Below, piece after piece: positions 22,196 to 33,244 of a stretch of 64,000 bases of DNA; positions within the stretch are counted from its first letter, which is position 1; each line of letters begins with the position of its first letter. Under the pieces are notes generated by a model. That model did not search any database and had not been told where the DNA came from. It saw only the letters and a list, made by a program, of their open reading frames with translations. The position numbers and the translations under genes are program-made. This DNA comes from Uranotaenia lowii (Eukaryota; Arthropoda; Insecta; Diptera; Culicidae): positions 66,036,839 through 66,100,838 of the forward strand of contig NC_073691.1 of the NCBI RefSeq assembly GCF_029784155.1. The letters run 5' to 3'.

Positions 22196-22660
22196 GCCAT
22201 TCGCGTGGTTTCTCGGCTCATGTCAAATCACTACCGGCTTGACGCGCATTTGTTTTGTAAACAACTAGTTACAAGCAATGATTGTGTTTGTGGGGATGGC
22301 TACCACGAAATTGATCATGTTGTGTGGACGTGGGGGCGGTTTGATCGATCGAGGGCTTGGCTACTGGATACCCTTAGGGCCCGAAGTAAACTACCTGGTG
22401 TTCCAATTCAAGACATCTTGGCAAACTTTGACTTAGAATATTTGTACCCTATCTACAAATATCTCAAACTGTCTGACATGGTCGTTTAGTCCTCTTCCCC
22501 TCTGTCTGTACTCTATCTAATGCTCGTTTTGTCTATTTATTAGAACAAACTTTCATCTGACGGGTCCTAAAACACAACAAAGAAGGCTGGCCAGGATGTC
22601 GAAACCCCTGAGGTAGCTATCAAAACCACAGCTACAGGAAGCCACCACCGGACCCTGTTA
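22196..22660 (+). mobile_element. 5'-truncated 3' end of a non-LTR retrotransposon
   Basis: The last 90 or so residues of an ORF2 followed by about 170 nt of 3' UTR. The join to minisatellite lies near 22196 (GCCGCCATTCG/CGTGG). Loss of the 5' part is the usual outcome of incomplete target-primed reverse transcription. The right boundary is uncertain because LTR sequence follows. Confidence 0.6.
22205..22489 (+). pseudogene. C-terminal fragment of a non-LTR ORF2
   Basis: Encodes MSNHYRLDAHLFCKQLV, then the Cys/His motif CVCGDGYHEIDHVVW and a C-terminal LLDTLRARSKLPGVPIQDIL...LYPIYKYLK. This terminal motif is typical of Jockey/I-group ORF2 proteins; the Cys expected after VVW is replaced by Thr-Trp. 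Endonuclease and RT are absent. The ATG at the start is an internal Met of the parent protein, not a real start. Confidence 0.7.
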
Positions 22661-22669
22661 CCGTTCTGA

Positions 22670-23372
22670 AATATTTCAAATCCTGGAGAGTAAATTGAGC
22701 TAACAAAACTTATCACTGTTGAGAAAATCAGACAGACTCTACAGATGTCAAATTTTGGATCGACAAACCTTGAAGCTCAGCATAGCTGTCAAACTCAGCA
22801 AATGACCATTTCCGCTTAGACTCATTCTACTCGTGAAATCCGTACAACATGCATGCAAAGGTGGAAGGAGAACTTTAAGTGTTCCTTGAAAGTGTACAGA
22901 AACAGCTCCTTAACCTGTGATCAACGAATGCAAGCTGCGCTGAACAGCACAGAACCCTCCAGCGTCACCGCGCGAGTGCATCCGGAGCAATCAACAAAAC
23001 GTCTGCAATTCCCACCAGACTGCCTGAATCGCATGAAGTGCATGTCAGGACACTCAGTTCAACCGAATCAACACCTTAGTGTACCCGGAGCAAAGCGTTA
23101 AATACTTGCCAACCCTACCAGACCACTTAGAACGCTTGAAAACGCATAAAGTAGCAGACAGGGAACGTAGTTCACCACAAACCGTACGTGATCGCAAAGC
23201 GTGTCGATTGCTAGTACCAGGCTACGTACATCGCATGAATACGAGCTGTGGAGCAGGAACCATCATATACGGAAAAACACGAGTTAGATCATTACTAAAA
23301 GATAAGCAAGGCCGATGATCGAGATCATACAAAATCCAATTGGAATCTCGAATGCAGCTCCGTAAGGCAATA
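22670..23372 (+). repeat. Left LTR of a Ty3/gypsy element A (start uncertain)
   Basis: The end is fixed by the primer-binding site that follows at 23374: the LTR ends AGCTCCGTAAGGCAATA. The same 17 bp recur at 37349-37365, probably the last remnant of the right LTR of this element. The start is not resolved; a TGTT at 22659 is one candidate. Short frames within show no recognisable protein. Confidence 0.5.
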
Positions 23373-23373
23373 T

Positions 23374-23390
23374 TGGCGCCCAACGTGGGG
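23374..23390 (+). promoter_or_regulatory. Primer-binding site of element A, tRNA-Lys
   Basis: TGGCGCCCAACGTGGGG is complementary to the 3' end of insect tRNA-Lys(CUU), 17 matches from the CCA end. It marks the start of element A's internal region, cut off only 8 bp later by element B. Confidence 0.85.
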
Positions 23391-23398
23391 TGTTGTTT

Positions 23399-25280
23399 TG
23401 TAGCGGTCGCACCTTTAATTTTTTTCATTCTTCAAATATTTTTACCATCGAATCGGATGCGCCTTTTAGTAGGCAACGACTTTGATCGATTCGATGCCTT
23501 CGTCGATGTTTGCATCGAAGGTTGAACGCTAGACTTATTTGCTTCATGGCGGATCCAGTAAGTTACGCGATAAGCTTTTGAAAGAAGAAGCAAAACCCGA
23601 ATCATCAGTCATGAGAACGAGCGACGATCTTAAATCGTCAGAACCCCGAAGTAATTCTAAAGACTTCGGGATTAACGTATTTCCGCTTGGGGTCAACGCC
23701 CGATATCATTTTCCCTGAACTGAGGAAACACACTGCCAATCACTTTGATCTGATAAGTGATCGCGTGTGGAAGTGGAATTAGTTCGCGAATCGTTTGAGT
23801 TTTACTCAAAGGTAGAAATGTGATGTAGTGTGGAAATAAGAAAAATTTCTAACTTCTTTTATGTAGCCTCGTCTTTTAGGCTATATTTTGCGAGCTAGGG
23901 CCGAAATAGTTTGTGCGTGCAAGAAATAAGCTAGGTAAAGACGTGCGTTTACTTACCGTACCCGTGCATGTGCTAAATGCGTTGCCGAACAGGCCACACC
24001 TTTTATTTCGCCCGACAGCCACTTCGAAAAACCGCAGATCGCCGCAGCGGGTTTCCGTCACCTACAACCCGCCGGGTGCCCCGACAGTGCCGGTCGAATT
24101 CGCTGGAGTTCGGAAGAAGCACGCAGAAAAACAACAGCAGGGCCCACATCAACCAACATCGTTCGCTGCTGTGTTCAATCGCCCACTCAGCACTTCAGTT
24201 CGTCGAGTGCAAAACGAAAACACCACCAGCAACAACATAGGCTCCCGTCGGAGGTTGAGCCAGGCGACCGAGCTGGAAAACACAGGTTTGGTCAAACATA
24301 AACAACACTAGGTGAGTCGTTCTCAATCCTGCCTATTTCGCACTTTCACTTCACAGCGCCGTCCATGGTGGCCACGGCAGAAAAGCTGCATTAGAGTGGC
24401 TAACAAAAACACTTTTCCCGTAAAACGAAACCGAAAAACACTACCGAAACTTTCGAACGTTTTTAAACCGCACCGAATCGAAAACAGCACTGAAACGTAC
24501 GTAAACATAAATGTTTCGGTCATAGATGACGACCGAAACATAAACAAATTTTAGCTGTTCGGTACAGTAAGCGCTGAATTTTCGGAATCGTCAATTGGCC
24601 CAACGCACTGCACGGAGGTAGTAGAATGTAGATAGAAATCGCACGCACTAGAAGAGAGAGTAGTCAGGAAAATTAAATATATATTGTAAGATCAAATGAA
24701 TGAAATACTTATTGAAACTGTAATTACTTACCTAAAATGTTTATCACTTACCTGAATAATGAATAGTACCTAAAATGCATTAAATTGAATTATTTGTACC
24801 CAACCATGCATTGTTGAATACAGTATCCAATTGGAGTTAATATAGTCAAATGATTATAAATCTCGCCAAAGAGTTTTGAATTCTATTATTTCTATATTCC
24901 ATCACAGCGCGTTCCGTGTTCGAGATTGAAATTTGAATGTTTCTAGATTTTTGCCCTTCCACGACCGTTTGCTTGTTGGTGATGGGAGTTTGGTAGTCCA
25001 ATGATGAGATTGTCAGGCATGGGTGGTATCGTACCGAATGATGTTAGGATTATTCTCTAGGTACTGAGAATTTTTGAAAGTGTGTCCGAGATTTTCTCGA
25101 GTTTTATTGGCTTGCTGATACGGAAGTCAACCTTTTTCCGATCCTTCAGCATATCGTATAATATTTACTGGACTCGCCCTGAAGTGAGTCTCAGCCGGGC
25201 AATTCAATCGTGGTGTGCTGTCCCTTATAGGGTGGCGCTTAAGCAGCATGCTTGCTTCGGGTCGTTCAAGGTTGACTACA
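23399..25280 (+). repeat. 5' LTR of element B, 1882 bp
   Basis: Begins TGTAGCGG and ends GACTACA, giving TG...CA termini, followed 3 nt later by the primer site. It contains a hairpin CCCGAAGT...ACTTCGGG near 23650-23670, an AG/GTGAGT splice-donor consensus at about 24309 and a TATATATT near 24680. A 132-codon frame (23913-24311) is broken by the 13-bp indel in the other LTR, so it is probably not coding. Confidence 0.9.
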
Positions 25281-25283
25281 AAT

Positions 25284-25295
25284 TGGCGCCCAACG
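25284..25295 (+). promoter_or_regulatory. Primer-binding site of element B, tRNA-Lys
   Basis: TGGCGCCCAACG, the first 12 nt of complementarity to tRNA-Lys, then AAAAGG. It is shorter than the 17-nt match in element A. Confidence 0.8.
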
Positions 25296-25734
25296 AAAAG
25301 GTTTTTTTGGAAACTTTAAGACATTTCGTTTCGGTAACTGCAGGTTCTAAGGCTGCAGATTTTTGAAGAATTTTTCAAGTTGGTTTTGTTTGGACTTGTT
25401 TTTGCTTTTTTTCATTTTAATTTCCTTATGTACACATTTTTTTAGTTTAGTTTCTTGAGTTATTTTCATTATTCGAGTATTTTCTGGTATATTTTGGGAT
25501 CACCATTTTTATGCTTTCTGGAAAACCTTAGAGAAGATCGCTATTAGGAAACTTTCGGAGCAGAGAAGTAACGGAAGAAAATAGTTGTTTTTCTGTGTCT
25601 TATTATTTTTTTAAATATATTATTTTTTTTTTTATTTTCTCTATTATTTCCATTTTTTTATTTTGCATATTTATAAGATCATTAATTAAAATTATTCTTA
25701 ATCAATAAGTCGCTTTTACTATCAAATTCTTAAA

Positions 25735-27966
25735 ATGGATAGCTTTCCTCGAGTGGACCATTTGTCCAATGACGAGGTCAATTATGAACTCTTGATTCGG
25801 GGTGAAGCAAAAGCGTTAGACGGTGACTATGACGACAAATGCAGGTTGTTGAGAAGACTGTTTCAGGAAGATATGAAGGATAATCGCGATTATACGTCTC
25901 CTTACACGATTGAACAGGAGTTTGATCACATCGCAGGACATGTGAATGATCTGCGTCAGAAGATGGACGAGAAGCCAGATGAGGTGTGTTTCTCACGTCT
26001 AAAGCATTACCTGCAGCGAACGTTGAGAAGCCATGCGCCGGACCAAGCATCGAAGGAAATGGTAAAGGAACTTGCCAGCGATATTAGGTTAATTCTGGGG
26101 AAATATCGTCAGAGGGCTTCTAAGAAAACCACTTCGGAAACAGAGTCGGACAGGGACCCCCAAAAAGCATTGTCGGTGGGGAAGCATAGGGTTACGGGTT
26201 CGACTGGTCAGAATACACCTCCTAGATCTCGACAAGAATCTAGACCACATGGGACACACCAACAGGCTCCGCTTGGGAATATTTCTCCTATCATACCGGT
26301 AATGACAACGTGTGGGGGTGAAACGTCAGCTGTGAGTATAGACCATTCACTTGGGAATGTGACTATACCACAGTCTTACTACACTTCTCCATCGTTACCA
26401 TTTCCGGTAACGGTTCCTAATTTCTATACTGCACCTTCGGCTTGGCCTATGGGCCCATACACACTACCTCCTCCAGTTCAAACAGTGTGGTCTCAAGGGT
26501 TGAAACCATACACGGGAACTATTCCTAAGTTGCCGCACACGGAGCAGAAACAAAACGGAAAGGGCTCAACGGATCATACCACGGAGGCATTGTTGAATCG
26601 GATTAAAGAACTGGAAGAACAGCTCCAAAAATTTCAGCGGTCGGCTCAACACGAAAATGGGGAAGGGTCGAGGCATAAAACAAATCCGGAATCCCCAAAA
26701 GTAAACGCAGAGAAGTCTCGAACTACACGGAAAACTAAGAATTCGGAAGATCGTTGGAAGAAACGATATGACGGGTTCAAGGGAAGGTTTCCAGAAACGG
26801 AGAGCGAATCTGAGGAGTCAGAAATAGATGAAGGCCGCGAGCGTAGCCTTAGAAGGTCGGAGTGTTGGAATTCCAGGATCAGTCGCGATCCAGGCGCAGA
26901 GGAACGTTTTTCCAGAGCGATGGACGAGGGACGCAGGAGTGAAGGTGGTTGGCGTAACGCTAGACCGGGCTATGGATCGTCTGAGGAGGAATTATCGTCA
27001 GGAACGCGAAGAAGGCAGAGGCAGCGAGTAATCAGCGATGCTGAAATTCAAAACGCGGATCGCAGGATGGAAAAATGGCACCTGACATTCGACGCGGATC
27101 CACGAAACAGATCTTTGGAAGATTTCCTTCACAAGGTTAGAAGGTTAGCCAAAATGGACCGAATTGCGGAAGACGTCCTACTACAGCGCGCTCACACGAT
27201 TCTGAGGAAAGAACCATACGATTGGTATCTCAGTTATGCAGATGAGTTCACATCCTGGAAGGAATTCGAAAAGGGTCTTCGATATGTGTACGGTAATCCA
27301 GGCAAGGATGAAGGGAGTCGCCAGAAAATCCACGAGAGGAAGCAGCAGAGGAATGAGACGTTCTTGTCCTTCAAAATGGATATAGAACGAATGAATAAGA
27401 TGCTATCGAGGCCACTTAGCGAAGAAGATCTTTTTCAGGTCATTTTTGAAAACATGCGGCAACATTACAGGTCCCGTCTGTCGTGTAGAACCGTTCGAAC
27501 CTTGAGTAAGCTGGAGTACTACGCCTATAGGATCGACGCAAATGATCCTGCGTTGCGGCATTTTCGCGAGGGGCCTTCAAAGTCGTCTAACTTACACCAC
27601 GTGGAGGCGACAGAGGAGTCTGATCAAACGTATTCAGGGTATTCGGAGACTGAAGAGGTGAATGCGATGACAGGAAAGTTCCAAGACAGACGTCGAGGGA
27701 CACACGAAAGTGGAGCGCGGAAACCACCATTCAACGAGGGCGATCATGCAGGAATAGCTTCAGCAGAGAGGCCAGGAACATATTGCTGGAACTGTCGAAA
27801 GCAAGGGCATTTGTGGAGGCAGTGCAAGGAGGAGAAGCGAATTTTTTGCTACATTTGCGGGAACCCGGGTAAAACATCAACGTTCTGCGATAGTCACCCA
27901 CGCAATCCACGGGCGGGAAACGAAAGGGGGAGTGCAAGAGAGGGGACTACAGCATTCCACCAATAG
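25735..27966 (+). CDS. Element B Gag
   Basis: A 743-residue structural protein that packages element RNA. The N-terminal 135 residues (LSNDEVNYELLIRGEAKAL...) resemble the N-terminus of element C Gag, then comes a long low-complexity linker with a Glu/Lys coiled segment (RIKELEEQLQKFQ). The capsid-like retrotransposon Gag domain lies at about residues 446-600 (WHLTFDADPRNRSLEDFLHK...FLSFKMDIERMNKML). Two zinc knuckles follow: CWNCRKQGHLWRQC (684-697) is standard, while CYICGNPGKTSTFC (705-718) has Lys in place of the His ligand. The start is the first ATG, about 440 nt after the primer site. It ends at TAG 27964-27966, overlapping the pol frame. Confidence 0.9.
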   Translation: MDSFPRVDHLSNDEVNYELLIRGEAKALDGDYDDKCRLLRRLFQEDMKDNRDYTSPYTIEQEFDHIAGHVNDLRQKMDEKPDEVCFSRLKHYLQRTLRSHAPDQASKEMVKELASDIRLILGKYRQRASKKTTSETESDRDPQKALSVGKHRVTGSTGQNTPPRSRQESRPHGTHQQAPLGNISPIIPVMTTCGGETSAVSIDHSLGNVTIPQSYYTSPSLPFPVTVPNFYTAPSAWPMGPYTLPPPVQTVWSQGLKPYTGTIPKLPHTEQKQNGKGSTDHTTEALLNRIKELEEQLQKFQRSAQHENGEGSRHKTNPESPKVNAEKSRTTRKTKNSEDRWKKRYDGFKGRFPETESESEESEIDEGRERSLRRSECWNSRISRDPGAEERFSRAMDEGRRSEGGWRNARPGYGSSEEELSSGTRRRQRQRVISDAEIQNADRRMEKWHLTFDADPRNRSLEDFLHKVRRLAKMDRIAEDVLLQRAHTILRKEPYDWYLSYADEFTSWKEFEKGLRYVYGNPGKDEGSRQKIHERKQQRNETFLSFKMDIERMNKMLSRPLSEEDLFQVIFENMRQHYRSRLSCRTVRTLSKLEYYAYRIDANDPALRHFREGPSKSSNLHHVEATEESDQTYSGYSETEEVNAMTGKFQDRRRGTHESGARKPPFNEGDHAGIASAERPGTYCWNCRKQGHLWRQCKEEKRIFCYICGNPGKTSTFCDSHPRNPRAGNERGSAREGTTAFHQ

Positions 27967-30900
27967 AGCCAGTTCCCAGTGATGATACTTTTAACGATCC
28001 ATTTATGAAAGTGTGTGAGGTGAGAGTTCACCCAGAAACTTGTCCACACGTCAAAGTAAGGATCTTTGATCAGGACTACGATGCTTTGCTGGACTCGGGT
28101 GCTAGCGTTAGCGTAACTTGCATCAAAGACATAGCCGAAAGAAACGGATTAAAGTTACACCCGAGCCCGCTTAAGATCGTGACGGCGGACAAGACAGTCC
28201 ATGAATGTTTGGGGTACGTGCAGCTTCCAATCGAATTTCGGGGAACAACTAGGGTTATTTCTACACTGGTAGTTCCGCAAGTATGTCGCAAGTTGATTCT
28301 AGGCTACGATTTTTGGAAGTCCTTCGGCATTCAACCCATGATCGAAGGAAGAGATGGTTTTGAACGAGTCCCTATCGCTGAGAGAGAAGGTGAAAGGTTA
28401 CCAACAGTTGACACGATCGAAATCACCCTATGTCCTGTTGAGGCGTTACCAGTTTTGAAGCAGACTGAACCGGATGAAAGTTTGGATATCCCAGCATTGG
28501 AGCTCCCGGAACCATCGAAAACAACACCTGAAACCGTGGAGACAGAGCACGAGTTAACTTCAAGAAATCGAGCTGTTCTTGTAGAAGCCGTCCGTCAGTT
28601 TCCGGTCACAACGGATCATCGTTTGGGCCGGACTACAATGCTTCAACATGAGATCATTCTGAAGGAGGACGCGAAACCAATCCGCCAACCTTTGTATCGA
28701 TGTTCTCCTGCAATCCAAGCCGAGATGGATACCGAGCTAGAACGATACAAGAAGCTAGATGCGATTGAGGAATGCACAAGCGAGTGGGCTAGTTCATTAG
28801 TCCCCGTGAGAAAATCTAATGGGAAGCTTAGAATCTGCCTGGATTCAAGAAAAATCAACGCCCTAACTAGAAAAGATTCATATCCGATGAGATCGATGAG
28901 CGATATTTTGCACAAGTTGGAAAAGGCGAAATTTTTCTCGGTCATCGATCTGAAAGACGCCTATTTTCAGATACCATTAAAAGAAGAGTCGAGGGACTAT
29001 ACCGCGTTCAGGACGAGTACGGGTTTATGGAGGTTCAAGGTGTGCCCCTTTGGGTTAACCAACGCTCCATTCTCAATGTGTCGCCTTATGGCCAGAGTTA
29101 TAGGTTTTGACCTCGAGCCACATGTATTTGTGTACTTGGACGACATCGTCGTAGCCACAAGCACGTTCACTGAGCATGTTCGACTTCTGAAAATTGTTGC
29201 AGGCAGACTGTCCGGAGCCAATCTCACTATTTCGCTTGATAAAAGTCGGTTCTGTAGGAAACAGGTTACTTATTTGGGCTACCTACTAACGGAAGACGGT
29301 GTGTGTATCGATAATTCTCGTATCGCACCAATCCTGGATTACGCAAGACCAAAAAGCGTCAAAGACATTCGCCGTCTGCTTGGTTTAGCAGGATTTTATC
29401 AACGTTTTATCAGAAATTACAGCCAAATTGTAGCTCCGATTTCAGACCTCCTAAAGAAGACCAAGACAAGATTTGTGTGGGTTGAAGCAGCAGAACAAGC
29501 GTTCACAGAGCTCAAGGGTGCTCTTGTCTCTGCACCCATACTAGGAAACCCGGATTTTACTCAACCGTTTACCATCGAATCAGACGCGTCAGATAATGCT
29601 GTAGGGGCCGCGCTAACGCAAGAGGTCGAAGGACAGACGAGGGTGATAGCTTATTTCAGTAAGAAGCTAAGTAGCACCCAAAGGAAATACGCGGCAGTTG
29701 AGAAGGAATGTTTGGGAGTGCTTCTAGCGATAGAACACTTCAGGCATTACGTCGAGGGAACGAGGTTTAAAGTCATCACTGACGCGCGAAGCTTGCTTTG
29801 GTTGTTTACGATGGGGACGGAGACCGGAAACGCGAAACTGCTTAGATGGGCTTTGAAGATCCAGTCGTATGATATTCAGCTGGAGTACAGGAAGGGAAAA
29901 GCGAATATCCTGCCCGACTGTCTTTCGCGATCGATAGATGTTATCTCATCAACAACCTTGGATGACGAGCATCAAGAACTGGCTGAAAGAATAAAAAAGG
30001 AACCGACGAAATATCCCGATTTCAGGGTCATAAACGGAGAGGTCTGGAAATACGTTAAAGCCAACGGAAGGGTTGAGGATCCACGCTATCAATGGAAAAA
30101 TTACCCTGCAAAACCGCAACGAATCGAGATTATTACTCAAATTCACGAAAAAGCGCATCTTGGAGCAGAGAAGACCTTGGCAGCAGTTAGGGAGCGATAC
30201 TTTTGGCCATTGATGACCTCCGAAATCAAGAAGTTCTGCAAGTCTTGTTTAGTCTGCCAGACGAGCAAGGCGACTAACAAAAACACGACACCTCCGATGT
30301 CGTCGCAGAAAAAGATAGCGGAATACCCGTGGCAGTTCTTAACGATGGACTACGTCGGACCATTGCCTGTATCTGGAAGAAGACGAAATACCGGCTTATT
30401 GGTCGTAACGGACGTGTTCAGCAAGTTTTTAATCGTGCAACCGTTCCGTCAAGCAACCGCGGAATCACTTGAAAGTTTTGTCGAGAATTCCCTGTTTTTA
30501 CTTTTTGGGGTACCGGAAGTTGTTTTATCGGACAACGGAGCTCAGTTCGTATCAAATAGGTTCCAAAACTTGCTTCAGAAATACGGCGTTACTCACTGGC
30601 GGACGCCTAACTACCATCCGCAGGTAAACGACGCGGAAAGAGTGAACCGTGTCATCACGACCGCGATCCGAGCATCGATCAAGAAGGATCAAAAGGAGTG
30701 GGTAAACAACGTCTACGAAATAGCGAATGCTGTAAGGAATTCTATTCACGAGGCTACCCGCTATTCTCCGTATTTCGTTCTATTTGGTCGCAACATGGTT
30801 TCCGACGGACGCGAATACCGATCTCTTAGGGAAACGACCGAAGGTAGTGGGCAGTTGGAACCGAAAGAGAGAGAGAAATTATTCGAAGAAGTGCGAGAAA

Positions 30901-31103
30901 ACCTAAAAAAAGCTTATAAAAAACATTCCACGTACTACAATCTAAGATCCAATGCTAACTGTCCGACTTATTCCGTAGGGGAGAAAGTTCTCAAGAAAAC
31001 ACCGAGCAATCGGACAAGAGAAAGGGGTACTGTGGGAAACTGGCCCCAAAGTACATTCAAGCAGTTGTCAAGCGGGTTGTGGGGAGTCATTGCTATGACT
31101 TAG
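27894..31103 (+). CDS. Element B Pol: protease, RT, RNase H, integrase
   Basis: Expressed as a Gag-Pol fusion by a -1 shift; an internal ATG lies at 28005, and residues below count from it. The aspartic protease has LLDSGAS (D30). RT shows LDSRKINALTRKDSYPM, VIDLKDAYFQIPL and YLDD (377-380). RNase H follows with ESDASDNAVGAAL and YAAVEKECLGVLLAIEHFRHY. The integrase has an H-H-C-C finger (H714, H718, KSCLVCQ) and a catalytic triad D782, D843 and E878 with 34 residues between the last two. At the C-terminus the frame breaks near 31005: the next frame continues GKLAPKYIQAVVKRVVG and ends at about 31180, so roughly 55-60 native residues are replaced by a short wrong tail. Otherwise intact. Confidence 0.9.
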   Translation, partial: SPTQSTGGKRKGECKRGDYSIPPIEPVPSDDTFNDPFMKVCEVRVHPETCPHVKVRIFDQDYDALLDSGASVSVTCIKDIAERNGLKLHPSPLKIVTADKTVHECLGYVQLPIEFRGTTRVISTLVVPQVCRKLILGYDFWKSFGIQPMIEGRDGFERVPIAEREGERLPTVDTIEITLCPVEALPVLKQTEPDESLDIPALELPEPSKTTPETVETEHELTSRNRAVLVEAVRQFPVTTDHRLGRTTMLQHEIILKEDAKPIRQPLYRCSPAIQAEMDTELERYKKLDAIEECTSEWASSLVPVRKSNGKLRICLDSRKINALTRKDSYPMRSMSDILHKLEKAKFFSVIDLKDAYFQIPLKEESRDYTAFRTSTGLWRFKVCPFGLTNAPFSMCRLMARVIGFDLEPHVFVYLDDIVVATSTFTEHVRLLKIVAGRLSGANLTISLDKSRFCRKQVTYLGYLLTEDGVCIDNSRIAPILDYARPKSVKDIRRLLGLAGFYQRFIRNYSQIVAPISDLLKKTKTRFVWVEAAEQAFTELKGALVSAPILGNPDFTQPFTIESDASDNAVGAALTQEVEGQTRVIAYFSKKLSSTQRKYAAVEKECLGVLLAIEHFRHYVEGTRFKVITDARSLLWLFTMGTETGNAKLLRWALKIQSYDIQLEYRKGKANILPDCLSRSIDVISSTTLDDEHQELAERIKKEPTKYPDFRVINGEVWKYVKANGRVEDPRYQWKNYPAKPQRIEIITQIHEKAHLGAEKTLAAVRERYFWPLMTSEIKKFCKSCLVCQTSKATNKNTTPPMSSQKKIAEYPWQFLTMDYVGPLPVSGRRRNTGLLVVTDVFSKFLIVQPFRQATAESLESFVENSLFLLFGVPEVVLSDNGAQFVSNRFQNLLQKYGVTHWRTPNYHPQVNDAERVNRVITTAIRASIKKDQKEWVNNVYEIANAVRNSIHEATRYSPYFVLFGRNMVSDGREYRSLRETTEGSGQLEPKEREKLFEEVRENLKKAYKKHSTYYNLRSNANCPTYSVGEKVLKKTPSNRTRERGTVGNWPQSTFKQLSSGLWGVIAMT
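27915..27977 (+). promoter_or_regulatory. Candidate -1 ribosomal frameshift signal at gag/pol overlap
   Basis: The heptamer GGGAAAC (27915-27921) sits in the correct phase in gag (G GGA AAC). Seven nt downstream a 7-bp stem can form (GGAGTGC 27929-27935 with GCATTCC 27952-27958, one G-U). Its 16-nt loop contains GGGGA, which can pair with TTCCC at 27973-27977, giving a possible H-type pseudoknot. The pol frame is open from 27894, just upstream of the heptamer. Confidence 0.7.
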
Positions 31104-33244
31104 ATAACTTGGAAGGCAGAAGATTGGGAATATTCCACTGCAAGTTCTTAAAGAAACTTGCAGATCCGTCCAAAAATTGATGAGGTAAAGCTATGTAATC
31201 CTATCTGTTAGGCATGACGAGATACCATGACATGAATGCTCTGGTAATTAAAATGTCATTCACCGTAGTGAACGATAATTCATCGCAAAGTTCTAAGATA
31301 GCTTCTCTTATTTTAAAAAATGTTGCAGCTAACTAAGCGTTCCCCTCGACATGAATTTAAGAGCGAGTTCCGCGGTTCTACTGCGAGAACGATGACCTTC
31401 TATCCACAAAACTCGGAGTCGGAAGGACGTTGAAGAGGAGTACGAGAAATCGGAAGCATAAAGCGTGAGTTCGGCAGTGGGGAAAACCGAACGTTGATCG
31501 CGGTAAGACTCAGAAGTCAAGCAAGTGCGAGACAATGTTGAGCAAGAATAAGTAAGTCGAGCAAGCTGCGACATGGTTTAAAATCAAGGAAAGTGGTCTT
31601 AGGATGACCGCAAAATGAGATAAAGAAACCACAAAACATCAAGATCATACCTAAACTCGGCCCGAAAAAAAAAACCGGTACGCGTACGCGACGATTGTAC
31701 ATTTTGTAAATAGTTTTTTGAAATGAGATAGAGGTGGCAAATCTTGCATCCGCTCATTTTCCCTAACCTTAGTCCTAACTTTTTCATTTACCTCATCTCA
31801 TTGTTCTTTTTAAATTCATATTCCTTTAGTAATGTTAGTTTTAGTGCACATTCTTAACCTATTGTTAGTGCTAAAATTATTGTGGTATTTTTGTATCCAC
31901 TTACATTGGGCTCTTCCCTTACGATCTAAGATTACAATGGGTCCTTATTGAATCTAACATCGAGTCCTTATTGAATCTAGGTGGAAGATTTAAGTGTTGT
32001 ATATATTATTAATTTTGATTTTTTAGAGTTTTAGTTTTTTTTATCGAATGATGGATTGAATATTATTTGTAAATATTATTTTAGTTTTTATAGAAACGTT
32101 TTTAAACGTGGAGTTGGTGAAAACCTGTTCTGCCACGTTAGATTTAGGCAATTTACATTGCCGAAAGTTGGGGCCAACAGGCAACCGGGACCATCCAATT
32201 GGGTGTCCAAATCGAACACAAATGCGTGGCTCACCATAACGGTTTTATTGCCACGATTTGTCCATCGGGTATCGGGGTCCTCCATCCAGGAGTCCGGAAA
32301 ACTTTTGCACCAATCTTTGCCAGTCCATCATCCATTTCGAACCGTCTCAGCAATATCGTCGGGTGGAGCCCAGAAGCAACAGCACTTCGCAGGAGAAATG
32401 GCATGACAGCACTATCAGTTGCTCTTCACCACCGGCCACTTCGGAAGTAGTATGGAAGCCGTTCGGGAGTGGGTGGTACACCTGGGGAAAACCTTCGTCT
32501 GACTGCACCTAAAAAAACAACGGAAAATATTAGTAATAATTCGAATACTGTTACCTGTGGAACGAATACTGTTTCCTTTTTTTTTGTATGCTGGAGTCGA
32601 AAAGTGTCTTCAAAGCGGGTCGTCAAATCTAGAAGCAACGGCGTTCCGGATGATGTATGATCATCATGGCGGTTTGTTTGAAGAAGCACCACGGAACACA
32701 CACTTCTCCAAAAAAGGGTTCGCTACAGCCAGTTCCGGAGGTCGTCACCTATCTACAGTTTACGTCCATACACCGCTGCACCGTAAACATTGAAGCACCA
32801 TCATCTTCAGCAGCCACCTCTAGCCACAATCTTCCTGTCAGTCGTTCATCACTTGTAGTCGGAAATCTGGAAAAAAAAAGTGGCATTACTCACCGGAATC
32901 ATCACTTTCTAGATAATTAGTACTGTTTTACGGTTTTGATGAACGTTTACAAGCAGAATATGGGAAATAATTATTAAATTTGCAGGAGACTTGAAAAGTT
33001 CAGAACAACTGTTTGTTTACATTTGCTTTTTGATGTCTTTCGACTCGCCTACATGGATTGCTGGGTTTTGCGAACGGAAATTTTAGCTGTTCGCATAGGG
33101 ATGTGCTGTACGCAATTTTTTGTGTGCTGAGTAGAAGTTTCACGTAAGTTTTATGTTGAAAGTATCATTTAAGTGTTCGTTTTTCCAAACTTGAGTTTGG
33201 AGTAAGAACACGAATGATGTTGTGGTTTCAATTGGCAGGGAATC

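Noticed and set aside
23913..24554. Basic 132- and 80-codon frames in the LTR of element B
   Set aside because: The 13-bp indel in the other LTR shifts the frame, so the frames are not conserved between the two LTRs of one element.
31329..32920. Many 60-115-codon frames in the 3' region of element B, considered as a possible envelope
   Set aside because: None has a signal peptide, membrane segment or plausible length; frames overlap on both strands.
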